DNA of 64,000 bases, from positions 122,086,062 to 122,150,061 of the forward strand of contig NC_067477.1 of assembly GCF_947179515.1 (NCBI RefSeq), given 5' to 3'. A program made the translations under genes and the position numbers. The stretch comes from Apodemus sylvaticus (lineage: Eukaryota > Chordata > Mammalia > Rodentia > Muridae). Positions 35,851-46,834 of this stretch are shown here, one piece after another. Below the pieces are notes generated by a model that was not told the origin of the DNA, did no database searches, and worked only from the letters and a program-made list of their open reading frames with translations. The first letter of the stretch is position 1. Each line of letters opens with the position of its first letter.

Positions 35851-37607
35851 AATTCCCACACTCTCCCATCTGTGTCTCCTTCAGTTTCTGTTCTCTTGCT
35901 TTGTTTTGTTTTTAGAGAGGACAATCTCTCAGCACATTTCCTGGTTCTCTGGCTCATACAATCTTTCTACTCCCACTTCCACAACATTCTGACCTTTAGA
36001 AATAGGATTGGGGCTTCATGGTATTTCCCTATCTACTTCAGCAAGTCCATTGCTCAGCTAATATTTGGGAAGTCATGTTAGTGAGACTTTATGATGTAGT
36101 ATCTGGCATTACAAGGAGACAGTGTACCAGCAAACTCTTGAATCCTCTGGTTCTTGTAGTCTTTCTATTCCCTCTTCAACAATGATCTTTGAGCCTATGT
36201 GTGGGAGTTTTTCATAGAATTATTCACTGGGACTGAGTTCTTGGTTTTCAGGAAACACTCAATGTATGTCCTTGACATTATCTTTGAATTGATGTATTCC
36301 ATAATATATTATTCTTTATAACTCACTGAAAGGTAAATTTTAATGGCAAATATTTAATTCATTAAACTGTTCTTGTTTTAACTATTTACGGTCCTAATTG
36401 CTGTTTTAAAAACGTCTAAACATTCTAAAGGCTTCACTTATTTTAGTGCATCCTGGTCCTGAAAACACACACACAGTATTTGCTGCAGAATGTCCAAGAC
36501 AGCCTTTGTAAGTTTGTAAGTTCTTTTGGGGGAGTTCAAAAGAAAAATGTTACATCTGTGGCATTCTGGTGCCTCACAATATTGTTGTGATGCATAGAAA
36601 AACCTTTGACAGCAGCAGTAGCTCCTTGCTACACAGTGTATTTTGTAAATCTAGCCTCTATGACAACAGAGAATTATGTTTTTAAAATTTTTTCAATCTC
36701 AGAATTTAGCTACCTCATCTATACTCTCTTATATCATCTCCATATCTCTTATATCATCTTCTAATGATACAACCCAAGGAAATTATTTAACTGAAACCTT
36801 TCAAAAATATAAAAAAGAAGTGGCTTTGTTCAACTAACTTTTTTTTCAAAACTTCCTCTGAGAGCAATTAGGAAGCTTAGATTTGATTTCCACACACTTC
36901 CTGAGGGAATCACAGGCAACAAAGATAGTGTAAGTGTGAATAATGTCTAAAACAGGACAGGTGCAAGACAGGTAAAGGAACACACTTCAAATGTCTCTCT
37001 CCTTTGATCTGACTGCTGACTCTTAAGAGCTCAAAGAGATAAACAGAGCTTTCTATAGATCTCTAACAATAAGGGAAGCAAAATTCAAGTTCAGAACCTT
37101 ACTTAGTAGGAAGAATCTTGTTAATGGAAATGCAGAACTAGATCAACACTCTTAACAAGTAGAGATAAGTGTGGGCTTTTGTCAGTCTCCTGACTGAGAT
37201 GACCTTGCTTAGTTTTCTGGATAGTTCCAATTCAGCTATGTAGAATTTTACTTATATTTTGTACTCATTTTATCAATTATAACCAGGCATACAAAGACTT
37301 AGATCTAAAAATGGAAATCTTTTGTTTAAAGACATTGAAACTAGCATGCAGGATGACACTAAATATGCATATTTTATATCATTCTCAAGATGCTATACCA
37401 TTACTATTTTCACAGAATCAAAGATAGGACTAAGAATTGTATTATATACCAGGAAAATATTTAAAATAATTAGACCCAAGGACAATACCCATTTAGGCCA
37501 CTACAACAGGACATCTAAGTGCAGGTGACATATAAACCATGTTTGTTTGTGACAACCATGCTGACAAATGAAATACATAAGGTTTGCATGCTTACTTTGA
37601 ACCTTGA
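35851..37607. other. No gene recognised
   Basis: Longest frames are 69 codons (35872-36081) and 68 codons (37322-37528), without motifs. A 15-bp direct repeat (TCTCTTATATCATCT) occurs at 36725 and 36745. Confidence 0.45.
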
Positions 37608-37635
37608 TACACACACATGTGCGCACGTGCATGCA

Positions 37636-37678
<43 letters not shown>

Positions 37679-37684
37679 ACACAC
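37608..37684 (+). repeat. 77-bp perfect alternating purine-pyrimidine tract
   Basis: A CA microsatellite preceded by ATGTGCGCACGTGCATGCAC and GCGC. Purine and pyrimidine alternate without a break, including several CpG and GC steps, which makes it a strong Z-DNA candidate. Confidence 0.92.
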
Positions 37685-38298
37685 CTTTACTTTCCCTGAA
37701 GAGGTTATTTTCTGTCCTGAAAAGGGAAAAAAAAAACCTTAACACAAATATAATCAGTTCATCATTAAAGAAAAAAGCAGTCACTCTAAATATAACTTGC
37801 AACTTGTTAACAGACACATTCAGAAAACAGTTACCTGTATGTTAGTAAAATTCTGAGGAAATTTGCCTGAGAGATAACAAAGAAGGCAAAGCAAAAATGC
37901 AAGGAAACAGTTTTTTAAAATGTGTTGTTCAATTAATGTTAGGTTGCCTGTTAAAGAGTGGGATAGCAGACAGGGGAAATATGTTAACAGGGTGGGTGTG
38001 AAAAGCCAGGAAAGCAATAACTTTAGAGAAACTGCTTGAGGGAAGGATTGGTGGTCAACCAATTAATTAGCTGCAACACAAGCTTGTTTCACACCACACA
38101 AAAGAGAAGCATGTGAATGTGCTAGGGAGGCCTCATCTACCAGAGCTGATGCAACCTCCCCACAGTGAGGGAGGCTCTGGCAATGACAGTCAAAAAGGAA
38201 GATGCTTACTGGGATGTTCTGTGCTAAACACATGGAGCAAAACCTGAATATAGGGAACTTAATGGGAAAGTCTGGAATAAACTTACACTTCTGGTTAC
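37685..38298. other. No feature recognised
   Basis: One 80-codon minus frame (37820-38062) without a motif. Ends at the target duplication of the next L1. Confidence 0.45.
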
Positions 38299-38309
38299 AA
38301 TGTGATTCT

Positions 38310-38455
38310 CTTCTCTCTCTTCTCTTCTCTTCTCTTCTCTTCTCTTCTCTTCTCTCCTCTCCTCTCCTCTCCTCTCCTCTCCTCTCCTCTCCTCTCCTCT
38401 CCTCTCCTCTCCTCTCCTCTCCTCTCCTCTTGTCTCCTCTCTTCTCTTCTCTTCT
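38310..38455 (+). repeat. (TCTCT/TCTCC)n array replacing an L1 tail
   Basis: Pentanucleotide units, TTCTC at the edges and TCCTC in the core. Because the array lies inside the target duplication, it belongs to the insertion and not to the host site. Confidence 0.95.
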
Positions 38456-39179
38456 TTTTATTGGATATTTTATTTATTTACTTTTTAAATGTTATCCCAT
38501 TTTCCGGTTTCCCCTCTGGAAACCCCCTATACCATTCCCTCTTCCCAGCTTATATGAGGGTGTTTCCCTACCCACCTACCCACTCCTTCTTCCCTACCCT
38601 GGTATTCCCCTACACTGGGGTAATAAACCTTCACAGGACCAAAGACCTTTCCTCCCATTGATGTCCAACAAGGTCACTCTCTGCTAAATATGCAGCTACA
38701 GCCATGGGTCCCTCCATGTGTACTCTTTGGTTGGTGGTTTAGTCCCTGGAATCTCCGGAAAGTCTGGTTGCTTGATATTGTTGTTCTTCCTGTGGGTTGC
38801 AAACCCCTTCAGCTCCTTTTGTCCTTTCTCTAACTCATCCATTGAAGACCCTGTGCTTCAGTGGTTGGCTTTGAACATCCTGCTCTGGATTTGTCAAACT
38901 CTGGCAGAGCTTGTCAAGAGACAGCTATATCAGGCTCTTGTCAGCAAGAACTTGGCATCCACAATAGTGTCTGGGTTTGGTGCCTGTATATGGGATGGAT
39001 CCCCAAGTGTGGCAGTCTCTGGATAGACTTTACTTCAGTCTCTGCTCCATACTTTGTATTTCCTCCCTTGAGTGTTTCATTACTCTTTCTAAGGATCAAA
39101 GGACTAACACTTTGGTCTTCTTTTTTCTTGAGCTTCATGTCATTTGTGAATTTTGTTTTTTGTATTCTGAGCTTTTGGG

Positions 39180-39472
39180 CTAATATCTACTTATCAGTGA
39201 GTGCATATCATGTGTTCTTTTGTGAGTAGATGACCTCACTCAGGATGATATTTTCTAGTTCCATCCATTTGTCTAAGAATTTCACGAAGCTATTTTTAAT
39301 AGCTGAATAGTATTCCATTGTGTAAGTGTACCAGATTTTCTGTATCCATTCCTCTGTTGAAGGACATTTGGGTTCCTTCTAGCTTCTGGCTCTTATAAAT
39401 AAGGCTACTATGAACATAGTGTATCATGTGTCCTTATTATATTTTGGAGCATCTTTTGGGTATATGCCCACC
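39180..39472 (-). pseudogene. ORF2 extreme C-terminus, antisense
   Basis: Plus-strand blocks such as CTATGAACATAG, GTATTCCATTGTGTAA and TATCCATTCCTCTGTTGA are the reverse complement of the WIQKMWYIYTMEYY coding region seen in the other copies. Here the frame is broken. The 3' UTR lies to the left (38456-39179). Confidence 0.85.
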
Positions 39473-40220
39473 CACACACTTATGGTTACTTGATCTTTGA
39501 CAAAGGAACTAAAACCATCATGTGGGGAAAATATCAGCATTTTCAATAAATGGTGCTGGTTCAACTGGTAGTGAGCAAGTAGAAAAATGCATAGAGATCC
39601 ATTGTTATCTCATTGTACAAGTTCAAGTCCTAGTGTATCAAGGACATCCACATAAAACCAGATACACTTAAAGTAACAGAAAAGAAAGTGAGAAAGAGCT
39701 TCAAACACATGGACAGAGGGGAAATTTTCTTGAACAGAATACCAATGACTTATGCTCTAAGATCAAGAATCCACAAATGGGACTTCATAGAATTGTAAAG
39801 TTTCTGTAAGGGAAAGGACAGTGTCAATAGAACAAAATGGCAACCAACAGATTGGGAAAGACCTTTACCAATCCTAAATCTGATAAAGGGCTAATACCAA
39901 ATACATACTAAGAATTAAGAAGTTAAACTCCAGAAGTCTACCTTATTAAAAATGGGATAGAGAGCTAAAGAAGGAATTCTCAACTGTGGAATATCAAATG
40001 GCTGCAAAGCACATAAAAAAATGTTCAATATCCTTAGCCATCAGGGAAATGCAAATCAAAACAACCCTGAGATTTCTCCTCACACCTGTCAGAATGCTAA
40101 ACTCAAAAACACAGGTGACAACAGATGCTGGAGAGGTTGTGGAGAAAGACTGCTCTCCATTACTGGTGGGATTGCAAGTGGGTACAACCACTCTGGAAAT
40201 CATTCTGACAGTTCCTTAGA
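39473..40220 (+). pseudogene. Inverted ORF2 C-terminal segment
   Basis: Sense ORF2 sequence from CCCACACACTTATGG to the CTCTGGAAATC region. It is recognisable from the NKWCWFNW-like stretch at 39548 and the Cys-rich stretch near 40120-40190. Many stops; the frame 39986-40219 reads through the EMQIKTTLRF block. It is the inverted 5' part of the insertion and carries no complete domain. Confidence 0.88.
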
Positions 40221-40231
40221 AATGTGATTCT

Positions 40232-40736
40232 TTATATTGATCAAAAAAATCACCTACTGGTGTGGGATCTGCCTTCCTAAAGTGGTACCTGGGGATAGGA
40301 AGGAGGGATTACAATGAATTCAGCCCTATCCTGGTGTGTTAGGAATCCCTGGATTCAGATTGAGTTTCTGGATCTGCACTGTCTTGCCTTCCCTTCTTTG
40401 TGATTTGCACACACAAATCTCCTTTATTTGAAATCATCTGCATCAGGCTCTTACACTCAAATTCATCAGAGGGTCTAGTGACCATTGTTTAAATGCCTGG
40501 GGCTTCCTATATCTTATTTTCATTCTTTCTGTTTCCTCATTTAAAAATCAATTTTTCAACTCTGAGTAATTTACATTATCTTGTCTACCCCTCTATTTTC
40601 ACCCCATGCCCATGATTGACTAGGAGTACAACAAATTTGGAATTTGTTCATCACTTACCCTACCTATGTAGGTTTTTCTTGGTTTGAGCAGTGGCAAGTA
40701 TAAAAACAAGACTAGAGAATTGGAAAGGAAGAAATA
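40232..40736. other. Gap between two L1 insertions
   Basis: Single-copy-looking DNA with no frame of 60 codons and no repeat recognised. The next insertion lies about 0.6 kb right of the previous one. Confidence 0.5.
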
Positions 40737-40741
40737 AGACT

Positions 40742-40781
<40 letters not shown>

Positions 40782-40803
40782 GTGTGTGTGTGTGTGTGTG
40801 TGT
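40737..40803 (+). repeat. (TC)n-(TG)n compound microsatellite
   Basis: CTCTCT run to 40777, then TG run to 40803. Confidence 0.95.
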
Positions 40804-41132
40804 GCAAGGACAAAACCAACATTCTAATTCTATGCTAATTTTATTCTTTTTTTTTCCTTTTTTTTATGCTTGTGCATCTCATTTTTTTTATTCGATATAA
40901 TTTATTTACATTTCAAATGATTTCCCCTTTTCTAGCCCCCCCCCCACTCCCCGAAAGTCCCGTAAGCCCCCTTCTCTTCCCCTGACCTCCCTCCCACCCC
41001 TTCCCAGTTCCCCGTTCTGGTTTTGCCAAATACTGTTTCACTGAGTCTTTCCAGAACCAGGGACCACTCCTGCTTTCTTCTTGTATCTCATTTGATGTGT
41101 GGATTATGTTTTGGGTATTCCAGTTTTCTAGG

Positions 41133-42755
41133 TTAATAACCACTTATTAGTGAGTGCATACCATGATTCACCTTTTGAGTCTGGGTTACCTCACTTAGTA
41201 TGATGTTCTCTAGCTCCGTCCATTTGCCTAAGAATTTCATGAATTCATTGTTTCTAATGGCTGAATAGTACTCCATTGTGTAGATATACCACATTTTTTG
41301 TATCCACTCTTCTGTTGAGGGATACCTGGGTTCTTTCCAGCATCTGGCAATTATAAATAGGGCTGCTATGAACATAGTAGAGCATGTATCCTTATTACAT
41401 GGTGGGGAATCCTCTGGGTATATGCCCAGGAGTGGTATAGCAGGATCTTCTGGAAGTGAGGTGCCCAGTTTTCGGAGGAACCGCCAGACTGATTTCCAGA
41501 GTGGTTGTACCAATTTGCAACCCCACCAGCAGTGGAGGAGTGTTCCTCTTTCTCCGCACCCTCTCCAACACCTGCTGTCTCCTGAATTTTTAATCTTAGC
41601 CATTCTGACTGTTGTAAGATGAAATCTTAGGGTTGTTTTGATTTGCATTTCCCTAATGACTAATGAAGTTGAGCATTTTTTAAGATGCTTCTCCGCCATC
41701 CGAAGTTCTTCAGGTGAGAATTCTTTGTTTAACTCTGTACCCCATTTTTTAATAGGGTTGTTCGGTTTTCTGGAGTCTAACTTCTTGAGTTCTTTATATA
41801 TATTGGATATTAGCCCTCTATCTGATGTAGGATTGGTGAAGATCTTTTCCCAATTTGTTGGTTGCCGATCTGTCCTCTTGATGGTGTCCTTTGCCTTACA
41901 GAAACTCTGTAACCTTATGAGGTCCCATTTGTCAATTCTTGCTCTTAGAGCATACGCTATTGGTGTTCTGTTCAGAAACTTTCTCCCTGTACCGATGTCC
42001 TCAAGGGTCCTCCCCAGTTTCTTTTCTATTAGCTTCAGAGTGTCTGGCTTTATGTGGAGGTCCTTGATCCATTTGGATTTGAGCTTAGTACAAGGAGACA
42101 AGGATGGATCAATTCGCATTCTTCTGCATGCTGACCTCCAGTTGAACCAGCACCATTTGTTGAAAAGGCTATCTTTTTTCCATTGGATGTTTTCAGCCTC
42201 TTTGTCGAGGATCAAGTGGCCATAGGTGTGTGGGTTCATTTCTGGATCTTCAATCCTGTTCCATTGATCCTCCTGCCTGTCACTGTACCAATACCATGCA
42301 GTTTTTAACACTATTGCTCTGTAGTATTGCTTGAGGTCAGGGATACTGATTCCCCCAGATTTTCTTTTGTTGCTGAGAATAGTTTTAGCTATCCTGGGTT
42401 TTTTGTTGTTCCAGATGAATTTGATAATTGCTCTTTCTAACTCTGTGAAGAATTGAGTTGGGATTTTGATGGGTATTGCATTGAATCTGTATAGTGCTTT
42501 AGGCAAAATGGCCATTTTAACTAGATTGATTCTACCGATCCATGAGCATAGGAGGTTTTCCCATTTTTTGAGGTCTTCTTCCATTTCCTTCTTCAGAGTC
42601 TTGAAGTTCTTGTCATACAGATCTTTCACATGTTTGGTAAGAGTCACCCCAAGATACTTTATACTGTTTGTGGCTATTGTGAAGGGGGTCATTTCCCTAA
42701 TTTCTTTCTCAGCCTGCTTATCCTTTGAGTATAGGAAGGCCACTGATTTGCTTGA
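41133..42755 (-). pseudogene. ORF2 C-terminal half, stop-free
   Basis: About 540 codons read without interruption from SSKSVAFLYSKDKQ (just after the RT catalytic core) to the natural stop after SLISGY. Included are the thumb region and linker (SWIGRINLVKMAILPKALY, KWCWFNW) and the Cys-rich motif CWRGCGERGTLLHCWWGC, which keeps its C-x3-C-x7-H-x4-C spacing. The few residues before SSKS in the open frame come from the inverted segment and are not native. The intact frame shows the insertion is young. Without endonuclease and RT core in cis it cannot act. Confidence 0.93.
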
Positions 42756-43414
42756 TACCAAAGCCACAAAAAGATCCAACAAAGAAAGAGAACTTCAGAC
42801 CAATTTCCCTTATGAACATCGATGCCAAAATACTCAATAAAATTCTTGCCAACCGAATCCAAGAACACATCAAAACGATCATCCACCATGATCAAGTAGG
42901 CTTTATCCCGGCAATGCAGGGTTGGTTCAATATACGGAAATCCATCAATACAATCCACTACATAAACAAACTCAAAGAACAAAACCACATGGTCATTTCA
43001 TTGGATGCTGAAAAAGCATTTGACAAAATTCAGCATCTTTTCATGCTTAAAGTCTTGGAGAGAACAGGAATTCAAGGCCCATACCTAAACATAGTAAAAG
43101 CAATATACAGCAAACCGGTAGCCAGCATCAAACTAAATGGAGAGAAACTTGAAGCAATCCCACTGAAATCAGGGACCAGACAAGGCTGCCCCCTTTCTCC
43201 TTATCTTTTCAATATTGTACTTGAGGTACTAGCTCGGGCAATTTGACAACATAAGGAGGTCAAAGGGATACAAATTGGAAAGGAAGAAGTCAAACTATCA
43301 TTATTTGCAGACGACATGATCGTCTACCTAAGTGACCCAAAGAACTCCACTAGAGAGCTCCTACAGCTGATAAACAACTTCAGCAAAGTGGCAGGCTATA
43401 AAATCAACTCAAGC
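42755..43414 (+). pseudogene. Inverted ORF2 reverse-transcriptase core segment
   Basis: RT palm sequence from the PKPQKDPTKKENFRPIS block to the KINSS block. Recognisable are ILANRIQEHIKTIIHHDQVG, SLDAEKAFDKIQH (first catalytic Asp region), SGTRQGCPLSPYLFNIVLE and, after the stop, the catalytic FADD (43304-43315), which is intact. One nonsense codon (TGA at about 43244, where other copies have CGA for Arg) fits a CpG transition. It is the inverted 5' end of the same insertion. Confidence 0.92.
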
Positions 43415-43463
43415 TAATTTTATTCTTAAGCCAAAGCTCCAGCTCTCCTTAGTCTAGAAGAAG

Positions 43464-43465
<2 letters not shown>

Positions 43466-43547
<82 letters not shown>

Positions 43548-43641
43548 TCCTTCCTTCCTTCCTTCCTTCCTTCCTTCCTTCCTTCCTTCCTTCCTTCCTT
43601 CCTTCCTTCCTTCCTTCCTTCCTTCTTTCTTTCTTTCTTTC
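43466..43641 (+). repeat. (TTTC)n-(TTCC)n-(TTTC)n tetranucleotide array
   Basis: CTTT units to about 43548, CCTT units to about 43624, then CTTT again. It lies about 40 bp right of the L1 target duplication, outside the insertion. The Lys/Arg/Glu-rich minus frame across it is an artefact. Confidence 0.96.
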
Positions 43642-44867
43642 TATGATAAATCATGTGGCCATGGATTTTACCAACCCATATTTTACACTTTCATTGGGCC
43701 AATACACAATATCATCCCTCTTTATTTCTTTCATTCTACCTGCTTACTTTCAGTGCTCTCTTCACTAGATTTGCTTTACTTTCTTCTTTTGAGAATGGTC
43801 ACAGTTCCTCAGATGGGAAATGTGTCTCAGTTCTCCCTTTAGGAATTGGTTCTGTTACCTACTGTGCTCTAGGCATGATTGTAACAGCTGCTGTAATGGG
43901 TTTAAAATCTTAGATACCAGCCTCAAATGAATTAAAAATAGAGTTATTTTCTCTACTTTTGAGGTTTTCTATTACAACTTGAAGGCAGAAACTTAGCTTT
44001 CAATCTGAGATCTTCTAGTTGCAGAGAGCAGAATCAGATTTAGAGGGAGATTCTGAAGCCCAGGTCCAGTCAGTCAATCTGACTAGACCCAGGCTGTGTC
44101 CTCAGTACATCTGTGTGCATATTCATAATGGACTTAGTGATAAAGGGCAAGCCATTACTGTCATCAGACTGCTAGTGCCACCCTGTCCAAGGTCATGACT
44201 TTTCTGAGTCTGCACATATTCCATGACAACTATTCTATGACCATTGCAAGATCAGGTTTCATCCATTTTGATCAAGGCATTTTGAAAGTTTCAGCATGAG
44301 GTTACTTTAGTCCTTGGTTGACCTTCTATCAAAATTCTGTTGCCTGTGTAGTCCTGACCTATTTCTCCATACACTTACCACAAGATGTCAATCACAAGGG
44401 CACTTCTTAATAAACCTTCTATAAGCTAATCTCTATTTCATAGCCCTACTGCCAAAGATGACAACCTCCAGGAATACCTTTCTTTATATCTGATTCTCAA
44501 TTACCAGCTGCAGCTGTGCTGTTCCTTCCTCTACCCTATGACCTTTTCCTCCTCTTACATTTGGGCTATGCTGAATATGTATTTCTGTATAACAATGTTA
44601 CCACAAATTTAGCTGCACAAAATGATTCACAGTCTTTGTATGACACCTACTGTGAACTAGAAAGAGATTGTATTGTTTATTTCAGTCCTTAACGAATTCC
44701 TAACCTGAAACAAGATGTCAGCACTTGATCTGGGACTTGATCTGTGTCTCAGATGTAGACAGAGCAACTACATCCATGCTTATGGATGTTAATAGAGTTC
44801 ATTCTCCTTTGGGTTATTGAACACTCTTGCTAACTGACCTCTAGAAGCCCCAGACAAATACTTCTTT
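43642..44867. other. No gene recognised
   Basis: An 86-codon plus frame (43653-43913) has a hydrophobic middle but no motif or repeat match. Otherwise single-copy-looking. Confidence 0.42.
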
Positions 44868-45425
44868 CTTGAGAAAGAGATGCAGAAAGTCACAGCAAAA
44901 TATTAGACAGAGCAAAGAAGTCTTATGAAAAATTCAAGGAAGGATTGAAAGACCTAAAGAGGAGAGGAACTCCACAAGAAGAACAACAGATTCAACTGAC
45001 TTGGACCCTTTGATGCTCCCAGAGATTGAACCACCAACCCTAGAAAGAAGACAGTTTGGATCTAGTCCTATTCCCCATGTATAGTAGATGTTAACTTGGT
45101 TTGCATGCAGGTCCTCCAACAACAATCAAGAGCTATCCCTGACTCTGTTGTCTGCCTATACAACTTGTCCCTGTAACTGGGTTGCCTTGCCTGGACTTAG
45201 TAGGAGAGGATATGCGATGCACCTACTTCAGTCCTGAAGTGACTTGATGTGTAGTCGATGGGAGTATGGAGGTTTGTGAGGTAATGATATTGGTTGGCTC
45301 ATCTTTCTCAGAGGAGAAGGGGAGGAGGAGTGGAGGAAGGATCTATATGAGATGGTGCTGAGAGGAGAGAGGTGACTGATCATATTGAGATGTAAAATGA
45401 ATAAACAAACAAACAATAAATACAA
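44868..45425 (+). mobile_element. Old LINE-1 (Lx-like) 3' UTR, sense
   Basis: In order: CAGCAAAATATTAGACAGAG, GAGGAACTCCACAAGAAGA, CAACAGATTCAACTGACTTG, AGATTGAACCACCAACCC, GGTCCTCCAACAACAATC, GGGTTGCCTTGCCTGGACTT, CTCAGAGGAGAAGGGGAGG, then ATGTAAAATGAATAAACAAAC. This follows the long 3' UTR of an old murid L1 type. No ORF2 is attached; the left edge is approximate. Confidence 0.75.
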
Positions 45426-46104
45426 ATTGCTAACTTTAGATGCTAAAAATAAATATGTTTCCCACCAACACTGTCTTCTCCAAAGGGAACAGGTGTGTCA
45501 AAGAATTAGATACCTCCCCATTTTCAGAAGGGTTGTATTTGATTCTTGAGGCACAGTATCTCTATACACAGATTCAATGAAATTTTCAATTTTATTTTAT
45601 TTTCCATTACAGAATGGTAACTAACACATGGTGTCAAAATTCAATGTATTAAAAGCAAAACTGGCCTCATAGCTACTGTACTTCAGACATAATAATTCTG
45701 CTAATCAAAATTTGTTAAGGATATATAAACTTTATTAATAGAGAGAAAAGGAAGACTAAATTAAATATTCTCTTGTAAAGGATGACTTATACTATTTATT
45801 TACAACACTGAGTTATAAGAAATAGGAAAAAAGAAATTTTGGTGGAATGAGAAGCATAAAACAAAGCTGTAAAAGGTTTGAAAATTGAAATTGACTACAG
45901 TTAAAAATTCACTTAGGAGAGTAGTGTTATTTCATTCATGTCAAAGCACACCAAGTACAACCACGAGAACTGAAAATGTGTGGTTGTCACATGACCATTC
46001 CAGAATATTATGTATGCAATGATGGCTGAGCTAATGCCTGGAGAGCTGGCTCTACATTGATAAACGTTAAATACGAGCTTTCTCATGCATTTAAGACATA
46101 AAGA
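45426..46104. other. No feature recognised
   Basis: AT-rich, no frame of 60 codons. The segment 46010-46060 has a faint SINE-head look (GGAGAGCTGGCTC) but is too short to call. Confidence 0.45.
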
Positions 46105-46245
46105 AACACTCTTGACCCAGGAGGCTCAGGAGGTGACATTTGCTACTCTCATAGAAGACCCAAGTTTAATTTCCATCACCCAGGTCAGGTGGATCAGAAC
46201 TGACTATATTCCCAACCTCAGGGGATCCACCAGGTAAAACCTTGT
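46105..46245 (+). repeat. B3-like SINE, sense, diverged
   Basis: AGAAGACCCAAGTTTAATTTCCATCACCC corresponds to the B-box and GTTCAATTCCCAGCACCC region, and CCAACCTCAGGGGATCCACC to the B3 body. Quoted blocks are in order; the tail is not clear. Confidence 0.6.
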
Positions 46246-46803
46246 GCTTACTGTGCACAGTTGAATGTATGAAAGGAAAAGAAAGGACATATTCTTTGCA
46301 GCCTAAAGAAGGCATGTGGCATGTAGAATGGAAAGTAGATAAGATATTATGGGAAATCGCCACATTTTTAAACAAAAGGCAAATTGGAAGTTTTCTACAC
46401 TCTTTTAACACATGCATTTTTTTTTTAACAGACTTGCTCTGTTAGCTTTCTGAACAAAGTCAGATTCTCATTTTTTTCTCTCAACAGCAATGAATTTTCA
46501 CTCGTTTTTGGTTTGTGTCCTTGAAGATTGAAGAGAGTGTGACAGCTTACCTATCTTTCTAGGCACTATCTCCCAATATGAATCAGTTTGAGTTGCCCTT
46601 CAAATGTCATACACGGACTTCATGAAAAACAAATATTTTCTAATTCTTGACACATACCTTTTCTTCCTAGATAAATATTCGAATATTTTCTTTATGTGTT
46701 TACTGTTCCAACAAGTCTCACAGAAATTTATGTTGATACTTAGTATATTCTGTGAACAAACCTTCATATCTGTTATTTATTGAATCATAATCATGAATGT
46801 GTT
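46246..46803. other. No feature recognised
   Basis: A 67-codon frame (46242-46445) starting inside the SINE has no motif. Nothing else was recognised up to the next L1 target duplication. Confidence 0.45.
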
Positions 46804-46834
46804 TCATTCTTTTTTTTGAGTTTTCTTTTTTTTT

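Larger units (their letters stand above)
38299..40231 (-). mobile_element. 5'-inverted LINE-1 with 11-bp TSD and TCTCT tail
   Basis: AATGTGATTCT flanks the element at 38299-38309 and 40221-40231. Inside, left to right: a (TCTCT/TCTCC)n array standing where the reverse-complemented poly(A) tail should be (38310-38455), an antisense 3' UTR of the TTGGATATTTTATTTATT type with the ORF2 C-terminus (38456-39472), then ORF2 sequence in the opposite (plus) orientation (39473-40220). The plus part starts at the region encoding NPHTYGHLIFDKG and stops about 50 bp short, in source order, of where the minus part begins. This is the twin-priming signature. Both parts are old and full of stops. Confidence 0.93.
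40834..43427 (-). mobile_element. Young 5'-inverted LINE-1 with 15-bp TSD
   Basis: GCTAATTTTATTCTT occurs at 40834-40848 and 43413-43427; the right copy is followed by AA, giving a TCTT/AA endonuclease site. Left to right: a T-rich tract, a 16-nt non-L1 word (40866-40881), the antisense L1 3' end from 40882, the 3' UTR to about 41130, the ORF2 C-terminal half on minus to about 42753, then ORF2 RT sequence on plus to about 43414. The inversion joint shares TGA (42753-42755). In the source L1 the two parts are adjacent with a 6-nt overlap (TCAAGC). This is a complete twin-priming product of a young-type L1. Confidence 0.97.

Noticed and set aside
38202..38687. 161-codon and 119-codon plus frames rich in Leu/Ser/Pro
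   Set aside because: They run through the TCTCT array into antisense L1 3' UTR; no protein family.
41638..42225. 195-codon plus-strand frame, with similar 122-176-codon frames near 47580 and 48439
   Set aside because: Antisense shadows of the L1 ORF2 C-terminal region; the same frames recur wherever the ORF2 copy is young.
42725..42782. First residues of the open frames crossing 42755 on either strand
   Set aside because: They come from the opposite-orientation half of the inverted L1; not native N-termini.
43454..43654. Lys/Arg/Glu-rich 66-codon frame
   Set aside because: Produced by the TTTC/TTCC tetranucleotide array.
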